From: Chrysomallon squamiferum
Lineage: Eukaryota > Mollusca > Gastropoda > Neomphalida > Peltospiridae
NCBI GenBank assembly: GCA_012295275.1
Contig: CM022674.1
Location: forward strand, 13,287,364 to 13,322,363
Length of the DNA: 35,000 nucleotides
Direction: 5' to 3'
Below the pieces are notes generated by a model. That model did no database searches and was not told the DNA's origin. It saw nothing but the letters and a program-made list of their open reading frames with translations. The stretch's first letter is position 1. Each line of letters begins with the position of its first letter. Made by a program: the position numbers and the translations under genes. Of this stretch, positions 31,690-35,000 are shown one piece after another.

Positions 31690-32210
31690 CTTATCAGTGT
31701 TAAACAGGTCTTTATTATAATTATTTGCTGCAGTGATTTCACTAAATCCTTCATCTGTTATTGTATATCAGAAAACTGTGTACTGTATGCTGCAGTATTA
31801 GCTAAGGATATATTATTTGTTAAACAGAACTTTCCAAATGTGATGCAGTATGCATTGAAATACACTGATTTATTTCTTCAGTCATTTAACAAAAGTTTGG
31901 TTTCTACTTCAGTTAGAGTAGTCTATCATTGTTGTTGTTTATATTTAGTACAATTATAATATTACCTGCTGTAGTTATAATAATAGATTTCTTGGTCCAT
32001 TATTGTATGTCTTGAATGAAATTTATATACTGCCATAATTTTTATTGATTATGTTTAATCCATTGTTATATTTCTTAAATTTTAAAAACTTTAAATGCCG
32101 CAGTCAAAATTATCAAATTTTGTGATCAGAGATGTAAATGCATTGAATAAAAATGTGTGTACTATTGTGTGTGTTGAATGAAATGTTAAATTCTGCTGTA
32201 AAAACTATTT
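31690..32210 (+). repeat. Very decayed tandem array with TGCTGCAGT words
   Basis: GCTGCAG at 31727 and 31789, GATGCAGTATGCA near 31842, CTGCTGTAG near 31966, GCCGCAG near 32097 and TCTGCTGTA near 32190, between which ATTGTATnTCTTGAATGAAATT and AACTGTGTACT words recur. The unit length looks to be 60-105 nt. A 102-codon frame (31651-31959) is embedded and probably spurious. Confidence 0.5.
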
Positions 32211-32569
32211 AATCCTTTATCTCTTGATGTTTGTATTAAAGAAACATTTTTTGTTCAGTGGCCAAATCCTTTATTATCTTTTTTTTTTTTTATGTGTGTG
32301 TGTTTGTCATAGTGAAAATCGTTGTGTAAAACTGAATATTTATGGTTTGTCAATAATACTTGTGTTATTGAAATGATAACAACTACTCTATGGTATGTGC
32401 TGCATTGCAAACGAAAATGGCAAGAATTTGGGCTGAAATTATGCAATATCACAAGCCTTACTACCATCAATATTTGCCTCCAAATCGCACACTGCCATAT
32501 TAATAATAATAATAATAATAACTGTGGTCATTTTTTTCGTGTTTTTTTTTTTTTTTTTTTTTAAATAAT

Positions 32570-33440
32570 ATATTATGTTCCATCAAGTTTTTTGAAGGAA
32601 CATTTTTTTAAGACAGGTATTTTTTACATTTTGTTATTTACACTATTTGTCCATGTTACTTCTTGTTTTGTTGAAGTTATTCAGTGGATTTTTCAAAGAG
32701 TCTATTTTGAACACTGTGTTAAAATTTTGTGTTGTAAATATTCAATGTGTTGTTGTTGTTGTGTTAGGCACTGAAAGGGCAAATATCAAATAATTTTATA
32801 ACTGATATTTTTTTCTTCTTGTTTTTAGAATTGATTTAAGGATTATTGTTATTGTTATTGGATTTTTATTATTATATTATAATTATTATCATCATTATAT
32901 TACTTTTTTATTAATTATTTCTTTGAATAGTCTTTTTTATATATATATATATATTCTGTTTTGAATGTTTTGTTATTTCTTAGTGTACTATTATTATTAT
33001 TATTATTTTTAATGGTTGTGGTTTTCTTCTAAAATTTAATATTTGAAAAAAAATTCTTTTATTCAGTTATATATTATTATTATTAAAATCATTATTTTTA
33101 TTAGTTATATTTTATTATTATTATTATTTTTTATTAATTATCATTTTTATTAAATATAAGATTAAATATTAAGTATTCATCAATAGATATTTCTTCAATT
33201 TATATTTAACATAGTTTAGAATGATTTTTCCCTTTTTTTTTTTTTTTTCTTTTATTTTCCATATGAAAATCAAAACACAATTTAACAAAAGAAACTAGAT
33301 TGTTTAAACTGATTAAATGGCATTTAAATATAACAAATAATTATTTTACAGAACAAATATGGCAGCATAATGCAGAGAATTCATTTTTGTTATTATCAGT
33401 TACGCGAAAAAAGGAACAGTCACATTTTCAAAAGCTGTTT
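32570..33440. other. AT-rich stretch with ATT runs, nothing recognised
   Basis: ATT/ATC runs at 32860-33000 and 33070-33130 in T-rich unique DNA. Confidence 0.55.
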
Positions 33441-33469
33441 TCTTTCTTTCCTTTCCTTCTGTTTTTAAG

Positions 33470-33611
33470 TATTATTTATTTACTTATTTTATTTTATTTT
33501 TTTTTTTTTTTTATTTTATATATTTATTTTATTTTTTTGGTTTGTTTATTTATTTTCATTTATAAATTTATTTATTTATTTCTTATGTATTATTTATTTG
33601 TTTTTATTTGT

Positions 33612-33650
<39 letters not shown>

Positions 33651-33735
33651 TTATTTATTTTATATATACATTTATTTATTTTTGTTTGTTTATTGTTTTA
33701 TTTATTTATATAGATTTATTAGTAAATAAATAAAT
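33470..33735 (+). repeat. TTTA/TTTG tetranucleotide-rich block
   Basis: TTTA units with TTTG interruptions, purest at 33611-33652. Confidence 0.9.
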
Positions 33736-34289
33736 ATGTATTTTAAAATAAGCATTTGCTGACTTTTCTGTTTCAAATAAACTTACATAATTTTACTTTT
33801 CATCAATTTAGAATATAATTCAGTCTGATGGAAAGAAGTTTACTAGATGCAAAATGGAGATTGGACTTCAAAAACATAAAGAAAACAGAATATTTAGTAT
33901 TCCAAAGACTTTTTTAATATAAATTTTAGATTTAATATGTCAAAGACCTATTTAGAAGATTTTTAGATATACATTTATTGCTGTTGACTTTTAAATTTGA
34001 ATTTTAAATTATTATTATTATTATTATTATTTTTTTTTTGATAAAATATACTAGTAATAATTAATATAAATGTACAGCAATTTTTAACATTTTTATTTGA
34101 TGTAAATTTTGCCTTTCCTTTTTGAATCTTTTACAAATTGTTCTAAAAATGTCGACACATTTTTGCATATTTTCTCACAGCATTATAAATTAATTGTAAT
34201 TAAGTTTATTATTTCAGTATTATGTAAATATTTAAAGTGTACATTGTAAGTGTATATGGGCTTGTGTTAGTCGTTGCATAGTCTCATAT

Positions 34290-34556
34290 CTGTGATAATG
34301 TTACTGTTATTATTTATTTATTTATTATTTGATACTAATTTTTTATTACAAAATATTCAGTTATTGTTATTATGATTATTATTATTATTATATTATTATT
34401 ACTATTATTACTATTATTATTATTATTTATTTATAATTTATTTATATATTATTTATTTATTAGTTAATATAAATTTTTTATTACAAAATATTCACTTATG
34501 GTTATGATTATTATGATTAGTATTATTGCTCTTTATTATTATTATTTGTTGTTGTT

Positions 34557-34587
<31 letters not shown>

Positions 34588-34590
34588 TTA
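34290..34590 (+). repeat. ATT-triplet and TTTA block, with duplication
   Basis: ATT runs at 34375-34425 and 34555-34590. TTTTTTATTACAAAATATTCA-TTAT occurs at 34337-34362 and again at 34475-34500, a diverged direct duplication about 137 nt apart. Confidence 0.85.
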
Positions 34591-34763
34591 TAAACGTTTT
34601 GATCTTTGTTAGATGTATATATAAATGTGTTATTGGGACTGAATGATTTTTACCTCGATTCGTTACTGTTGATTATGAAAAGTTTATCAACTTAAGACTG
34701 CGTTGTTTTAAATAGAAAAAAAAAAATGAAATTTGTTAGAAGTCTTATTTCTTGCGATGTGTG

Positions 34764-34769
34764 AATAAA
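34764..34769 (+). promoter_or_regulatory. Candidate distal poly(A) signal AATAAA
   Basis: AATAAA after a 150-nt stretch of more complex sequence (34600-34760), with a TTTTGTTTTTTA run at about 34788 and a GT-rich segment (TGTATGTGCGCGCATGCGC) at 34834-34852 as possible downstream elements. This is the best-looking end for the 12B transcript, but many other AATAAA strings precede it. Confidence 0.3.
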
Positions 34770-34902
34770 ATATTCAACATAAATTTGTTTTGTTTTTTAT
34801 TTTTTCCAGTGAAATCTTTTTTTTTTTAATTTATGTATGTGCGCGCATGCGCATATGTGTTAAAACAGTTTTATCTGTAAAGACGTTTCTGTCTACTGCT
34901 AG

Positions 34903-34955
34903 TAACAACAACAACAACAACAACAATAATATTATTAATAATAATAATAATCATT
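34903..34955 (+). repeat. (AAC)n / (AAT)n microsatellite
   Basis: AAC triplets at 34903-34926 followed by AAT/ATT units to about 34951. Confidence 0.93.
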
Positions 34956-35000
34956 TCTTATTTTTTCCATCTCACATATTCATCTATTTCTTTATTTTTT

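Larger units (their letters stand above)
28421..34800 (+). other. Probable long 3' UTR and flank after exon 12B
   Basis: No exon with coding character was found here on either strand. The stretch mixes AT-rich unique DNA with TAAA/AAT arrays (29107-29290, 31440-31530), a local repeat family (28829-29330), a higher-GC island with a hairpin (29630-29880), a decayed tandem array (31690-32200) and TTTA-rich DNA (33450-33715). It is inferred to be 3' UTR because it follows the 12B stop and no other gene appears. A usable poly(A) site could lie anywhere in it. Confidence 0.4.

Noticed and set aside
31651-31959. 102-codon Cys-rich + strand frame
   Set aside because: Lies in a decayed repeat array, no recognisable domain or signal, and follows the gene's probable 3' UTR; kept only as repeat annotation.

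Overview
The window is eukaryotic nuclear DNA, very AT-rich and packed with simple repeats: (GA)n, (CT)n, (GT)n, (AC)n, ATT, ACT, TTTA, plus many locally decayed tandem arrays. One real gene is visible. It lies on the + strand and is split into small exons (38-121 nt) with GT-AG introns. It encodes a voltage-gated K+ channel beta subunit (KCNAB / Hyperkinetic type, aldo-keto reductase superfamily). The protein wording and the repeat load suggest a lophotrochozoan, most likely a mollusc (cephalopod or gastropod); the species cannot be fixed from this sequence.

Layout. Positions 1-10311 hold no exon I can defend: the region is a large 5' intron (or intron plus upstream DNA) made of microsatellites, a 30-bp minisatellite, a 105-bp duplication and a degenerate poly-T/poly-A array. 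Eleven shared coding exons follow: 10312-10349, 10925-11004, 11572-11616, 12165-12209, 13706-13749, 14162-14248, 15127-15212, 15816-15936, 16930-17024, 18335-18455 and 19053-19141. All phases join cleanly and give 283 full codons that align without a gap to residues 56-338 of mammalian Kv-beta-2 (numbering recalled from family knowledge). The catalytic tetrad (D85, Y90, K118, N158) and the NADP(H)-contact residues I could check are all present. Exons for the N terminus are missing and should lie upstream of the window.

The main result is that the last coding exon exists twice. Exon 12A (20056-20166) and exon 12B (28328-28420) both follow the same phase-0 donor at 19141, encode homologous C-terminal helices, and each carries its own stop codon. 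They lie about 8 kb apart, separated by a 0.7-kb ACT-triplet array, a 2.2-kb T-rich block and two minisatellites. This predicts two C-terminal isoforms made by alternative terminal exons. 12B resembles the vertebrate C terminus; 12A has a diverged Ser/Pro-containing tail.

Other notable structure: the 3' half of exon 8, with its splice donor, is present as three near-identical tandem copies inside intron 8. Several exons sit directly against long microsatellites that could influence splicing. The segment after 12B (28421 to about 34.8 kb) is probably a long AT-rich 3' UTR and flank with a tandem-repeat family, a perfect 9-bp hairpin and a candidate poly(A) signal at 34764. No rRNA, tRNA, CRISPR or transposon coding sequence was recognised.
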